From contig NC_049909.1 of assembly GCF_001411555.2 (NCBI RefSeq), positions 6,951,485 to 7,015,484 of the forward strand: 64,000 nucleotides of DNA, in the 5' to 3' direction. Within the stretch, counting starts at the first letter, position 1. The number at the start of each line of letters is the position of its first letter. Made by a program: the position numbers and the translations under genes. The DNA comes from Juglans regia (Eukaryota > Streptophyta > Magnoliopsida > Fagales > Juglandaceae). This document shows, one piece after another, positions 1 to 11,141 of this stretch. The notes under the pieces were generated by a model. It ran no database searches. It was given only the letters and a program-made list of their open reading frames with translations, and was not told the DNA's origin.

Positions 1-2075
1 CTACCTCAGCCTTGCAAAACACCAAACTGTCGTCCGCAAAGAGCAAATGGGTAATTTTTGGAGCCCCTCTACAGATTTTTATGCCTGAAATATTCTGTCT
101 CATTCCAGCATCTTTCAATAGAGTAGTCAGCCCCTCAGTACACAAAAGGAATAGATAAGGGGACAAAGGATCCCCTTGTCTATGTCCTTTAGATGGAACA
201 ACTGGTCCCTTAGGCTCACCGTTAATCAGTATAGAGAAAGACAGAACAAACGCACATCATAATTAGATTGACAAACTCTTGACTAAACCCCCACCACCTC
301 CATAATTGATTTAAAAAAGCCCCACTCAACTCTTTCATACCCCTTACTCATATCTAACTTCAATGACTTAAAGCCCTTCTTGCCTTTTTTCTTAAGCTTC
401 AAAAAATACATTACCTTATAAGCAATCAAAACATTATCAGTTCGCCCAGGTACAAATGTGCTTTAACTTTCCCCTATAATGTCGGATAATACCATTTTCA
501 GCCTATTTGCAAGCACTTTAGGAATTAACTTATAGACCATGTTACACAAACTTATAGGTCTATAATCAGCCACTCAAACAAGAGACTTCTTTTTGGGAAT
601 TAACGTAATAAAAGTGTGGTTCAAAGTTGAAGGGAAAGAACCTGAATTGAGAGCATGCAAAATTGATGCAGTAACTGAAGACCCTACCACATGCCAATAT
701 TTTTGAAAAAATGTTGGAGACATGCCATCTGGGCGTGGGGCTTTGGAAGGGTTCATTTGTTGCAATGCTTCCTTGACTTCAACTTCATTGTATTCTTGGC
801 TGAAGTGACTTTGCCTCTCAAAGCATGTAGAAATTCCAGTGTAGCACACAGATTGGCAATAGTAAACAAGTCTTTAAAATAATCAAGGATCTCCTTGTCT
901 TTACTAGACCCCTCTTGCCACTGCCCACTATTATCTTGAATCCGCATCAGCCTGTTCTTTCTTCTCCTTTGTGAAGCTTTCATATCAAAGTATCTCGAAT
1001 TCTGATCACCTTCTTTTAACCACAACGCCTTTGAGCGTTGTTGCCACATGACCTCATCCCTCTCCAACTAGAGTTGTACCTCATGTCTTGCCCTGTTCAG
1101 CATAGAAGTATCAAACCCATGACTATCTCCCTACAGCTTTTTTAACTACATTTTTGCTTGCTCTAGCTTTGTCTGAACATGACCAAAATTGTTCCTATAC
1201 CAGGCATGCAGTTTCACCCCCACACTCTTTAATCATCCCCACTACCTCCTCCATCGTTGATTGGGAGCTACTCCTTCTCCATTTCTCTTTAATAATTTCT
1301 TCACAATTTTTATCCCCCACCCACATTTCCTCAAATCGAAAGAGTCGTCTGGTTCCAGAAATCTGAAACTCCACTTCCAATTGAACCCAAATGGGAAGAT
1401 GGTCTGAATATGCCACAACACCGTGACTTACTTTTGCAATTGGAAATAAGTTACACCAAGCCAAATTTGCTAGAAACCTATCAAGTATTTCACTAACACA
1501 ATGACTTCCCTCCCTTCTATTAGACCATGTAAACTAGTAACCAGTAAATCCCAAATCACGCAGATCACAATCCTCCACAACATCCTGAAACGCTTCTAAC
1601 TGTCTCTCAGGTCTAGGTTTACCTCCCTGTTTTTCATGATGAAACATAATTTCATTCAGGTCCCCTATCACTTGCCAAGCCTCTCCATTTGACCAACACA
1701 GACCCCTAAGGAGATCCCAAGTTTTATAACATAAATGTGTCTCAGGGTAACCATAAACTGCTGTTAGAAACCATTTTCCCCCATCCACAATAGCATCATT
1801 AACAATGGCATCAACATGATAAGAAGAGTAACTAAGAATCGTTAAATCGACATCCCTCTCCCATAATAATGCAATACCCCCTTTCATCCAATAGTATTAA
1901 CGGCTAAAAAATTTGGAAAACCAATCCGATACTTTCATTTTCTGACTTCACTAACACTGGGATGCATCTCTTGCAGAAATAACATGGTGGGCCCTTCCCT
2001 CTTGACTAAATCATAGAGGTTACAAATGCCCCATGAGTTCCAAAGCCCACGGGCATTCTAGCATAGTGTTTTCAT
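1..2075 (-). pseudogene. LINE-1 ORF2 (endonuclease and reverse transcriptase), broken, 3' part outside window
   Basis: In an active LINE this protein nicks target DNA and reverse-transcribes the element RNA. The start ATG (2075-2073) opens MKTLC followed by a stop where the family has Trp, then NARGL, the usual L1 ORF2 N-terminus. The apurinic-type endonuclease runs to about 1200, with motifs GDLNEI and YSDHLPI. Reverse transcriptase follows: FITLIPK near 590, RPISLCN near 540, GDPLSPYLF near 170 and the catalytic LLFADDS near 35. There are stops near 580, 1540 and 2060 and several frameshifts. RNase H, if present, lies beyond position 1. The start overlaps the ORF1 stop as ATGA. Confidence 0.85.
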
Positions 2076-2984
2076 GGCTGTCGGCGGTGCTGTTCAATAG
2101 CCACCGCCGATATCACTGAAAATTCCTCTTGAGTTGCATTATCACTGTCAAAGTCATTATCCACAACATTGCTTTCAGACTTTAGCTTCTTCCCAGCTAA
2201 CCGTAACGCAGCACCTTCCCCTCTCCTCTGTTTCCTTTTCTTAGACCCCACAGATAGATGACCATCGAGATCGACAGACTTAGGTTTTGTCCCTTCATTG
2301 CAAAACGACGACACTTATGCCATTTATGACAAGCCAAAGGATCAGGCTTTGATAGCAAGACTTGTGTAATACCCTGCTCCTTATTTCTTACGTACGCTTC
2401 TTCTTTCTGACGTATGTTCCGTCTTTATGACGTAAGCAAATCCCGAGGGCAGAGATTTTGTGATTGTCTGTCCCTTCTATCTAGCGACTGCAAGACTCAT
2501 TATGCGTGTCAAACCATGATGGCGTGTTTCGAAAAATATCATGTGACTTCTAGGGCATGTCCAGTGTTTTAAATATGCTGGAAATATTTATAATGAGTAT
2601 TTCTAGTGTTACTGAATTAAAATTGATCTTAAATACGACATTCATAATATTCTTGAAGAACTCCAAAAATATTATAATTGTCGGAAATCATTTTAATATT
2701 ATTATTAAAATGATTTTAACTATTTTAAAATATTATGAGATTTAAATTATGTTGAAAGCTTTTATTAATTACATGGTTTTATCTTTTTAAATATGTTAAA
2801 TAAGACTTCATCATTTTATTAATGATGAATGAATATTATTTTATAACTAAAGTTAGTTTAAATAATATTCTACCTTAATTCCTCTAAGTGTTTTTAATTA
2901 AGTTAATGTTTATGCATTTTAAATCAGTGCTTGAGATCCATCGTTAGATCGCTACTTGGATCCCCAGACGAAGGGACTGAGTTA

Positions 2985-4110
2985 AATACGCAGCCCCTCT
3001 TCCTTCTCCCTCACTTTTCCCCAGCTCTCTCTCTCTCCTCCCTCTCCCTCAAGCGTACGTAGTACGCGGCCTCTCCCCCTCACCGAATGCTCCATGCCTT
3101 AGCCCGGCGCTGCTGTGAGTCGGTAGCCCTCACCATCGCCACCACAAGCTCCACCTCACTCCGGCGAGTCCTCTCATGCCGGCGTCTCTCTCCCACACTC
3201 CCTCCTCCTCTCCCTCGGCAGAGCATAGCCCAAATGGGCTTGGTGCTCACTGCACCGCCGTGCTCCATCCTTCGGCACCACCACCTCCACTATAGCTGCT
3301 GCTCCCACCGGCCATCACCCTCCAATGAGCTTGGCCTCGACCTTCCAGCCACCTTCCTCACATGCACGGCCGTAGCTCCTCCATGCACGGGTTCACTGTG
3401 CATGTCTCTAGCACTGCCGAGCGAGACCAACTTGGCCACCAGACACCACCACTAGCTACTCCTGGTCTCCCCCTTCCTCCTCCACCTGAATCAAGGCCCT
3501 TAGCCTCCCTCCACCGCACGAGCTCTCTCCCTCTCTCACTCATGGGTTTCACACCTTCCACCACTGTACGCCGCTACCCATGGCAGATGACCACCACCTT
3601 CAGCCTCCTTAGGCCACCACCAAGCTATCCCAACAGCCCATAGCCCCAATTTGCCACCCACGCACGCACACTCTCCCACGGCTTCTCCTCCTTCGTGCGG
3701 CCAGATCCTCCACTGTGAGTCACTGTGGCGCCACCCCAGTGCCTCCACGGCTCCACCCCAGTGCCTCCACGGCTCCACCAGCAACTCCCTTAGCTGGACC
3801 TTAGGTCCAAACCACCACTTTATGTGGTGGGCGACCACTGTACGTGATGGATAGCCACTGCGTGTGGTTGACCGCCACTGTACACGGCTAGATATGCTGT
3901 GTTACGCTCCTTGCCACCATTACATGGCCACCACGAGCCCTTCCAAGACCACACCTAGCTATCCAAATGCCCAAACAGTCACCGTACGTGGGTTAGCCGC
4001 CACGTACGACACTTCCGACATCATCGGCAGTGACGATCAACGAGTAATGCACGGGTTACCCCGTCGATGGTATAACCCTCTATCCCTCATTAATTATGTT
4101 AGATATTGAT
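2985..4110 (+). promoter_or_regulatory. Pyrimidine-rich, GC-rich leader inside LTR-1
   Basis: An AT-rich stretch changes abruptly into CTCTCTCTC-rich sequence with a possible TATA-like TTAAATAC near 2983. LTR-2 has the same change at about 15210-15600 after TTTATAAATC. I infer the transcription start and 5' leader of the element. Open frames here on both strands are proline/serine-rich composition artefacts; I see no gene. Confidence 0.35.
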
Positions 4111-4339
4111 TAGTTGATTAGGTTGTGGATTGTGTTGTTAGTATTTGTGGAGTTTGCTCTATTGGGATATTCTGTGTAGTGAAGTGTTGGGCATCATGTG
4201 TGATGAAGTGTGGGGTATTTTGTGCAGTGAAGTGTTGGGCATATCTGTGCAGTGTGGTGATGTGATGTGCAGTGTATGTGAAGTATTGGGCTTATCTGTG
4301 TAGTGTGGTAGTGGAGTATGTGCTGTATTAGTGACGTGG

Positions 4340-5010
4340 CATGTGGAATGGGAATAGTACACGCTGAGTGTACTTTATGTGTGGCGTAGTGTGGGATAAG
4401 GAGGGTATATGTAAAATATACCCTCCTAGAGTATTGTGAAATGGGATGAGTACACGTGGGGTGTACTCTATGTGGTGGAGCGATGCATCATATGGCGGGT
4501 ATGCCATATTGGTGAAGTGGCATAGTGCATGTGAAGAGAGTACACGTGGAGTGTACTCTATGTGGCAGAGTGATGTACCATATAGCGAGTATACCATAGT
4601 GGTTATGTGGCATATGTAAAGGGAGTACACGTGGAGTGTACTCTATGTGGTTAAGTGATGCACCATATGGCGGGTTTGCCATAATGGTGATGTAGCATGA
4701 TGTATGTGAATGGAGTACACATGGAGTGTACTCCATGTGGTGGAGTGATGCACCATATGGCGGGTATGCCATAATGGTGATGTAGCGTGTTGTATGTGAG
4801 GGAGTACACGTGGAGTGTACTCCATGTGGTAGACTGATGCACCATATGGCGGGTATGTCATACTGGTGATGTGGCGTAATGCATATGAATGGAGTACACG
4901 AGGAGTGTACTCCATGTGGTGGAGTGATGCACCATATGGCAGGTATGCCATAATGGTGATATGGCATAGTGTGTGAAAAGGGAGTATACGTGGAGTGTAC
5001 TCCACAAGGC
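4340..5010 (+). repeat. Tandem array, about 8 units of about 89 bp, each with a G-box palindrome
   Basis: Units start near 4356, 4449, 4539, 4624, 4712, 4800, 4891 and 4980, a spacing of 85-93 bp. Each carries a near-palindrome of the form GTACACGTGGAGTGTAC followed by ATGCACCATATGGCGGGTATGCC. Intact CACGTG occurs at 4453, 4543, 4628 and 4807; other units have CACATG, CACGAG or TACGTG. Shorter GTGAAGTGTTGGGC repeats (4180-4280) lie just upstream. Long Tyr/His/Ser-rich frames on the minus strand are products of the repeat. Confidence 0.8.
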
Positions 5011-7264
5011 AGCGACACTTTGTGTGGCGTGTCACAAAGATAAGGATGGTTGTATGATTGATGGGCGTGGAACATGATGAGTAGTGTCGGGAATTGTGGA
5101 ACAGTATCCCGTAGTAGTTATGGCGTAGCCTGTAGTCTGAGGTGACTAGTGTGACCGTGATGGACTTATGGCTAAGAGTATGCGTGAAGTAGCAGAATAA
5201 GTGTAAAAGTACGCAGCGGAAGCATGACTGGGTAACGTCACAAAGTGACATGGTTATTGGCAGTCATGCTTATGATGGATGAAGTGTTAGAGTGCAGGAA
5301 TGGCGTAACAGGAACGTGACGAGATGTCACGATGTGACGGGATTACGTGAGGAACCATACTTGTGATGAGTTAGGAGTTGACGTAGCAGAATGTTGAGTA
5401 ACGCGACAAGGTCACTGTGTAGCTTTGGAGCAATCTCGAGCTATATGACGTGACATAAGGCGTAATTGTGAATGGAGTCTTGTCGTGTTAAGTGTTGGGA
5501 TGAACTGTCAAAAGGGACATGTAGCGTGAAAAGTCATGCTAGCCGGGTTAAGAGAAGGTTGATATCGTAGTATGGTGCTTGTTTACACAAGCTGGTGATC
5601 AACGTGTCATATGTTGATCTTAGGTGATAAAGGGGTAAGGTACATGTGTAATCTGGTTAGACACATGTGCCGAACGGATTCACCATATGTAATAGGTAAT
5701 CTGTCCTGAGTATAGTTGCACAGTGCTTAAGCCTCAGAGTTGGCTTAGAGCCGTGTGGCTTGTATGGATGAGAATGAGGATTAGTATGGGCTAAGGTGCA
5801 TGAAGATAGTGACGGGTGTATTATCCAGGATTGGGATGCGTGATTCCATCAGTCAGAATCATAAGTCGGAATGTGGTTATAAGAAGAGTAAGAAGGAAGT
5901 CCTAGTGTCATAATTCTAAGATGAATCATGGGTTCACTTTAGTGGACGAGCACTCGAGGCAAGACCTTGAGTTGGAAGATGTGGTAACCGTAATGGGTCC
6001 TCGAAGGTCTTGTCATAGTAAGGGACACGTAAGAGCATGGGATAGAAGGAGAGTGTTCCAAGTGAATCATAGTTCTATTTCTAGTTTAAGTTACTTATGC
6101 ATTAGATAGAGAATGACATTAAGGTTATATATATGCATGTAGGTTGCCATCTGACACGCACATAAATGGACTGTATGATATGCAAGTAGCATGGAGTCCA
6201 AGTAAGTGTTACGTTCATACTCTTATAGAGTTTTCTTTAATTAAAGAAATGAAGACGAAAGCTTTTCTTTTTAAGAAATGAAAGAAGCTTTACGAAAGAA
6301 AATGCTAAGTGCTCAAAGGTATAAGTATGTACGGCCCCTCATTGGTAGCCCCTGTTTACACACCCAAAGTATTAATTGTACGCATGTGAATGGATGACTA
6401 TACGCTGTATCTATTGTATGTATTTTCTAAGAAAAATCCACGAACTGATAAAAATGCATGAAAGGCATGAAAACGGATGCTTTTATGGATCCTACGAACC
6501 AACGCTTTCATGTGCGCCATGAGGTGATGCTCATAGACGCCATGAGAGACGACGTTCAAGGTGATGCTTATGGATGCCACGGACGCTGATGTTTAAGCCC
6601 ATGTATGCTCTTAAATGACGTTTTTCATGAATGAACTGTTAAAGAAAGGATAGAACTGAGATGAACTAAAAAAGGAAAGACGATTTTCAGGCTTACGCCC
6701 CAAATGATGTTTTTCTCATGAAATGAAATGCTTTCTCATGAAAATGAATGTTTTCTCATGAAAGGACTGTTGAATGAAAGAAATAACTAAATGAAAGCTC
6801 CAGCTCCTTCGAGCTGGCATGAATGAATGAATGAAAAGCAAAGAAAGACATGAAAGCATGAAATGTAAGATACGTAATGGCCACATGAATGAATGAAAAG
6901 GGTACCAATGAATAGGCAGATTGTAATGCCGGGTAAGTAGTACTGACAATGCACCCAATGCTGCCCCCTATGAAAGGGATTCTCAACCTGTGGAAGATCG
7001 CTAACCCCAACACACGGGGCGTAACCGTGTGTACCAGCCTATGAAAGTGATAAGAATGAATGGATGTATGCATGTATGTATGAATGCACGAATGCACGAA
7101 CATTTAAGAAATGAAGGCACTGATGGGAGAAACGTTTTACGAAAAGAAATCCTTTTAAAGCAAAATCCCCGTCGAGTGACGTTTTCAAATGAATGCACAT
7201 ATGCATGCACGTAATAGTATGTATGAATGATGAATGCATGAATGAAAACCTATGTTGTTATATT
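5011..7264 (+). repeat. Second half of LTR-1: degenerate repeats and ATG-rich tract
   Basis: From 5011 to about 6350 there is unique-looking GT/GA-rich sequence with no gene that I can recognise. From about 6360 to 7250 it becomes degenerate ATGAATGAA and GAATGCATG repeats with very many ATG triplets. Similar ATG-rich tracts lie at the corresponding place in the other long LTRs (28700-30060, 35910-37180, 45230-46430). A run of 14 C lies near 7327. Confidence 0.55.
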
Positions 7265-8928
7265 TTAACTGTATGAAGTAATGCTTATAAGTCTTCGACT
7301 CATTTTAGTTTTTATGTATGCCCCTCTCCCCCCCCCCCATAGGGATGGGATGAAGCACGCATCAAGACGAACACAGCCAATGGGGAAGAGCACGGAAGTC
7401 TAGGCATGGGTTTTAAATGTACGAGAGGCCTTTTTATTATTAAAATTGATGTTTTCCACTATAACCTCTTTTAGTCAAAGCACATTTTATTTTATAAACG
7501 AGGAGTCTCACACCCTGGGTATGATAGTAAAAGGTTTTAAATCAAACGGTAATTCTCGTCGTCCTTTATAAAAATATTTTGTAAAAAGTTCCACCACAAG
7601 GACGGGCGTTACAACCTGGCCCATCGTTAAGCCAACATCTAACATCTGTTGAGGCTCACTGGGCCCAACACCATCTACCTCCTGCCACATTGATCCCAAT
7701 CAATCAGCTAACTGGCAATCTCCACCAACGGCCCCAACTTTAGTTACATGTAACGTATCTTTAACTATCCCTGAATCTTTGCTCCCATCAACCTCCCATT
7801 GAAAACTAGCCCCCATGTCCGCTTCTATCGGCTTCATTAACTTTGTTTCCGTTACAAGTGGAGATTCCCCATCCCTTCTGCTGCCGGCACTGGTAGAGCC
7901 ATGGCTTCTCCACCCCCTTCCATCTGCATGGAACCAACCTTCAGATGAGAGGGAACACCACCACCCTTCACACCATAGTTGCAGACTGCTTTCACAGAAT
8001 CAGTTGCATGAAATCGCCCCCTTATTAGTGCGATCATTAAAGCTTCCTGCCCGAAGCCACACTCCATAGGGTTGAGTCACCATATTCTTCAACTCAGAAT
8101 CTTGCTTCCGATCTGCACAATCTTTGTCGATATGACCAATTCTACCACACCAATAGTAGAAGTTTGGAAGGCACTCATAAGAGAACCAAATCCACACTGA
8201 CTCACCTCCACCAATAGATAACTAAGAACCACACCCTTAGATATTCACCCCAATGGCTCTATAACATTGAGCGTAACCCACACCCTTAGATATTCACCCC
8301 ATTCCATTTCCCCCTTCTCCAAATCCACCTCGTCAACAGAACCCAACTTTTCTCCAAGCTTTTTACCAACAAACGCATTCCTCGCCATAAGAGGTAAGTT
8401 GTGAAGTCGTACCCAAAACGTAGCCATTGTCATATGCACTTGCTGTACTTGAAGCCGGCCATCCACTTCCTTTAGCAAAATCAAATGCTTGTCAAACATC
8501 CATGGCCCTTCCTTTAAAACCTTTTCCTTATCTCTACCATTTTCAAATTCCACCAGAAAAAGAACCGGACAGATCTCCCAAAATCTAACCCCATGACAGT
8601 TTGTCCAACTTTCTTATTGTACCTTTGAAAGCTTCCTTGTTGTAGTATTTTTCAGTAAATAATTTCATATACAAACACCGCTCCCCACATGGAAGCACAT
8701 CCTCCAGATTGCCCGTGTCCACCACCACATCTTCCCTTACCTTCTCCGTTAAGGACAACTTCATGTATAGGACATGGACATCGTCCTCCATGATCTTAAC
8801 CAGAAAAGATCGCAAACTGCACCACGATTGTAGAAAAAGCCCCTACAGAGGAAACCCTGGGAGAGGAAATGTTCTATTCACGGAATACCTGAGAATACCT
8901 CAGTTAGAAACGATTCTAAGACAGTAGC

Positions 8929-9296
8929 AATGAAATTTTTTCATTGCAAACAATTTCTATCCATTAGCAACTATTTAATTTCATTTCAAAAACATATATG
9001 CTTATTAGCAACGACATAATTTCGATACAAATCTATTGGCCTAAGTAGCAATGATATAATTGCATTGCAAAAAACATGTATCCTCATTAGAAAATTCATT
9101 CAAAAAACATGTATCCTCCTTGGCAACGGATAAAACTCATTGCAAAACCATTATGATTTTAACAATGAATCAAATTCGTTGCAAAAAATGTACCCCACAA
9201 CTAAATTGATATATTATTACCAACGAAATTCAATCGTTGTAGAAAACTCATTACCAACGATATAATTTCATTAGTATCATCATTAGCAACGATATG
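8929..9296 (+). repeat. CACTA-like subterminal repeat array, left block
   Basis: Many degenerate copies of TTAGCAACGATATAATTTC followed by GTTGCAAAA, 30-45 bp apart. Each holds the inverted pair GCAACGA / TCGTTGC. Such short-spaced subterminal repeats are where CACTA transposase-associated proteins bind. The same repeat resumes at 19447, so the array was split by the 10 kb between. No CACTA terminus is visible on the left; the LINE-1 5' end abuts the block. Confidence 0.55.
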
Positions 9297-9304
9297 CTGG
9301 TTTT

Positions 9305-10198
9305 ATGCATAAGTTGCTTGTGTGTGATGGACATGCTGGTTTTTTGGGTGACCTTGGTGTAAGGAAGACTTTTGTTGTGTTGCATGAACATTTTTGGGAC
9401 TACCATTTGCCATTCAATGAAGTGTTGCATGGACGTTTGTGGAAGTATCATTTTTCATTCATTGATGTGTTGCATGAACGTTTGTGGAAGTACCATTTGC
9501 CATTCATTGACGTATCACATGAACGTTTGTGGAAGCATCATTTTTCATTCATTAACGTGTTGCATGAACATTTGTGGAAGTATTACTTGCCATTCATTGA
9601 GTTTGCATATAATTGGAGTGGTCATTTTGGTGTAAGGAAAGATTTAGGTTTGTTTCATGAACATTTGTCGGAGTATCATTTGCCATTCATTAAATTGTTA
9701 CATGAACGTTTCCAGGAGTATCATTTGCCATTCATTGAGTTTCCATATTGGAGTGGTCATTTTGGTTCGAGGAAGACTTTAGATGTGCTTCATAAATATT
9801 TGTGGGAGTATTGTTTACCATTCATTGAGTTTACATATAATTGGAGTGTTCATGCTACTACTAAATTTTCACCATTTGAAATTGTTTATAGACTTGATCC
9901 ATTTACTCCTTTAGATTTAACACCTTTACCTGGTGATGACAGGAGTAGCTTGGATGGTCTTTTCCAAACTCTTGAACAAATTAATGAAAATGCATATCTA
10001 ATGGATCTTCCAGGTAACTATCTTGTTTCTACTATTTTCAATGTTACTAACCATTTTCCCTTTGATCCAGGTGGAGATTCGAGGTCGAATCCTTTTGAGG
10101 AGAGGGGGAATGATGGGAACCAAGATGGGCCTAGTCTTAAATATCATTTGCAACTTCCAGATGGGCCAAGAAGATCAAGGAGACAATGCAAGGATTGA
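9305..10198 (+). pseudogene. Rearranged gypsy integrase frame with five 45-bp tandem units
   Basis: An open frame of 297 codons. It starts with the integrase zinc-binding-region motif (GHAGFLGDLGVRKT in degenerate form), jumps to LPFIEFAYN from the end of the integrase core, and then repeats. Units of 15 codons (HERLWKYHLPFIDVL type) start at 9383, 9428, 9473, 9518 and 9563. A looser second set follows to about 9860, then the normal C-terminus: SPFEIVYRLDPFTPLDL, LEQINENAYLMDLPGNY and FEERGNDGN. The catalytic D,D,E core is missing, so no integrase activity is expected. The same fusion is in G2 (23920-24140), so it arose before these copies spread. Confidence 0.8.
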
Positions 10199-10433
10199 TG
10201 CAATCCACTTGAGACGAGTTTAGCAAGAGCCCAGCATTCAAGATAGGGCATGAAAGATGAAGATCCAGTTTTGATTCATTTGATCAGCTATGGAAGAGGG
10301 CAACGACAAGACTTAATGGCTTTGAGCTCTTGAAGGGTTTCAACTTATTGAATTCATTTAAAGAACTTATTTTATTAGTTTAGAATAATTGAGTTTATTA
10401 TAGAAAGCACTTAAGGGGGCCTATGCAAGGGCA

Positions 10434-10870
10434 TGTTGGGAAAATTATTATTTTATTGAACTAGGGTTAGGGTTACTATAGCCGAGTTACTGTAGCGCAG
10501 CACTATAGCCGTGGCACTGTTCATCTAGGGGCACTTTTGGAAGATGGGGGTTTATTTTGGCTAGGGTTCATTAGGTTTTGCTTTAAATACTATATGTAGC
10601 CACATTTTAATCAGTTTATGAAGTTTATGAAATTTGATGAATTTATTCATTGTGAGTTGAGTTTTACTCCTCTTGTTCTTAATTGAACTTTTGAACTTAT
10701 CAAATGTAAATCACAACCTTTGTGGCATTCCTCCTTTGTAATCTGGGTTCTTCAATGGGTCTAGATTTTAATATAATCTAGGTTCTTGAAACGAGTTCTC
10801 ATCGGGTCTAGGTTCTCCATCCATTGACTTGATTTAGGCTTTTTTGGAAAGTTTTCAAATTGATTGTGAG
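10434..10870 (+). repeat. Partial LTR of gypsy element G1
   Basis: Starts TGTTGGGAAAATTATT right after the polypurine tract and aligns by eye with the complete LTR at 20969-21445. It includes GTTACTGTAGC, a TTTAAATACT TATA-like box and the AATCTAGGTTCTTGA repeats. The final 30 or so bases are missing: the match stops at 10870. Confidence 0.75.
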
Positions 10871-11141
10871 TTTTGATTTTGAAACGCTATTATAAATATA
10901 AGGAATAATCATCATACAGGCAAATTAATTGGATATTGTATATAATTTTTGAGTTTTTTATGTAAATTTAAAGGAGTGTATCCATCGATTTATGGATGCA
11001 TTGTTTACAGGCAAAATGATAAGATGGATGCATTGTTTTTCAGAGATAGGAAAATGCTCCAAGAAATGATGCGGCTTTCTTGAAAACTCTTCTTGAGTTT
11101 TCATTCTGCATAGTTTTGTTCCTAGATTCACGTAAGGCTGC

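Larger units (their letters stand above)
2365..7613 (+). mobile_element. Solo LTR (LTR-1), 5249 bp, inserted in LINE-1
   Basis: The element begins TGTAATACCC and ends GGGCGTTACA, an imperfect terminal inverted pair of the TG...CA type. It is flanked by ACTTG (2360-2364) and ACCTG (7614-7618), a 5-bp target duplication with one mismatch. It has no gag or pol, no primer-binding site and no internal direct copy of its own start, so it reads as one very long LTR rather than a full element. In order it holds an AT-rich U3-like part (2500-2950), a CT/GC-rich leader (2985-4110), an 89-bp tandem array (4340-5010), an ATG-rich tract (6360-7250) and an AAGTCTTCGACTC motif (7289-7301) shared with LTR-2 (16968-16980). 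Confidence 0.75.
2072..8815 (-). pseudogene. LINE-1 ORF1 (DUF4283 / zinc-knuckle RNA-binding protein), split by LTR insertion
   Basis: ORF1 protein coats LINE RNA. The N-terminus starts at 8815 or at the second Met at 8791 (MEDDVHVLYMKLSLTEKV). The DUF4283-like core at 8245-8553 contains LKEGPWMFDKHLILL and the conserved FWVRLHNLPL. The zinc knuckle near 8110-8160 reads YYWCGRIGHIDKDC: the first cysteine of CX2CX4HX4C is replaced by tyrosine. The acidic, lysine-rich tail is at 2072-2314, beyond the LTR at 2365-7613. Frameshifts separate the parts. A 22-bp direct repeat (about 8230 and 8280) sits just after the DUF4283 core. The TGA stop at 2074-2072 overlaps the ORF2 ATG. Confidence 0.75.
1..8925 (-). 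mobile_element. LINE-1: L1-type non-LTR retrotransposon, split by a solo LTR
   Basis: This is a minus-strand plant L1-clade LINE. Its 5' end lies near 8925 and its 3' end is beyond the left edge. The order on the minus strand is ORF1 (RNA-binding domain and zinc knuckle), then ORF2 (endonuclease, reverse transcriptase). A 5.2-kb LTR at 2365-7613 interrupts ORF1; removing it rejoins the ORF1 tail to its body. Both ORFs carry in-frame stops and frameshifts, so the copy is dead. The right boundary is approximate: CACTA-type subterminal repeats start at about 8929. No poly(A) or target duplication can be seen because the 3' end is outside the window. Confidence 0.85.
9297..10870 (+). mobile_element. 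Ty3/gypsy remnant G1 (integrase-derived repeats plus 3' LTR)
   Basis: The 3' end of a gypsy chromovirus-like element. It has a rearranged integrase reading frame (9305-10198), a 3' untranslated part with polypurine tract TTAAGGGGGCC just before the LTR, and an LTR from 10434. It is cut at both ends: at 9297 against the subterminal repeats, and at 10870 inside the LTR where LINE-2 begins. Close relatives lie at 20702-24988. Confidence 0.75.

Noticed and set aside
3080..3860. Several open frames of 60-120 codons on both strands
   Set aside because: They sit in a CT/GC-rich LTR leader; translations are Pro/Ser/His-rich, overlap on both strands and show no motifs.
4159..5251. Frames of up to 202 codons on the minus strand rich in Tyr, His and Ser
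   Set aside because: They are translations of the 89-bp tandem array; repeated peptides simply follow the DNA repeat.
6398..7239. Met/His/Phe-rich frames on both strands
   Set aside because: They arise from ATGAATGAA-type low-complexity repeats of LTR-1.
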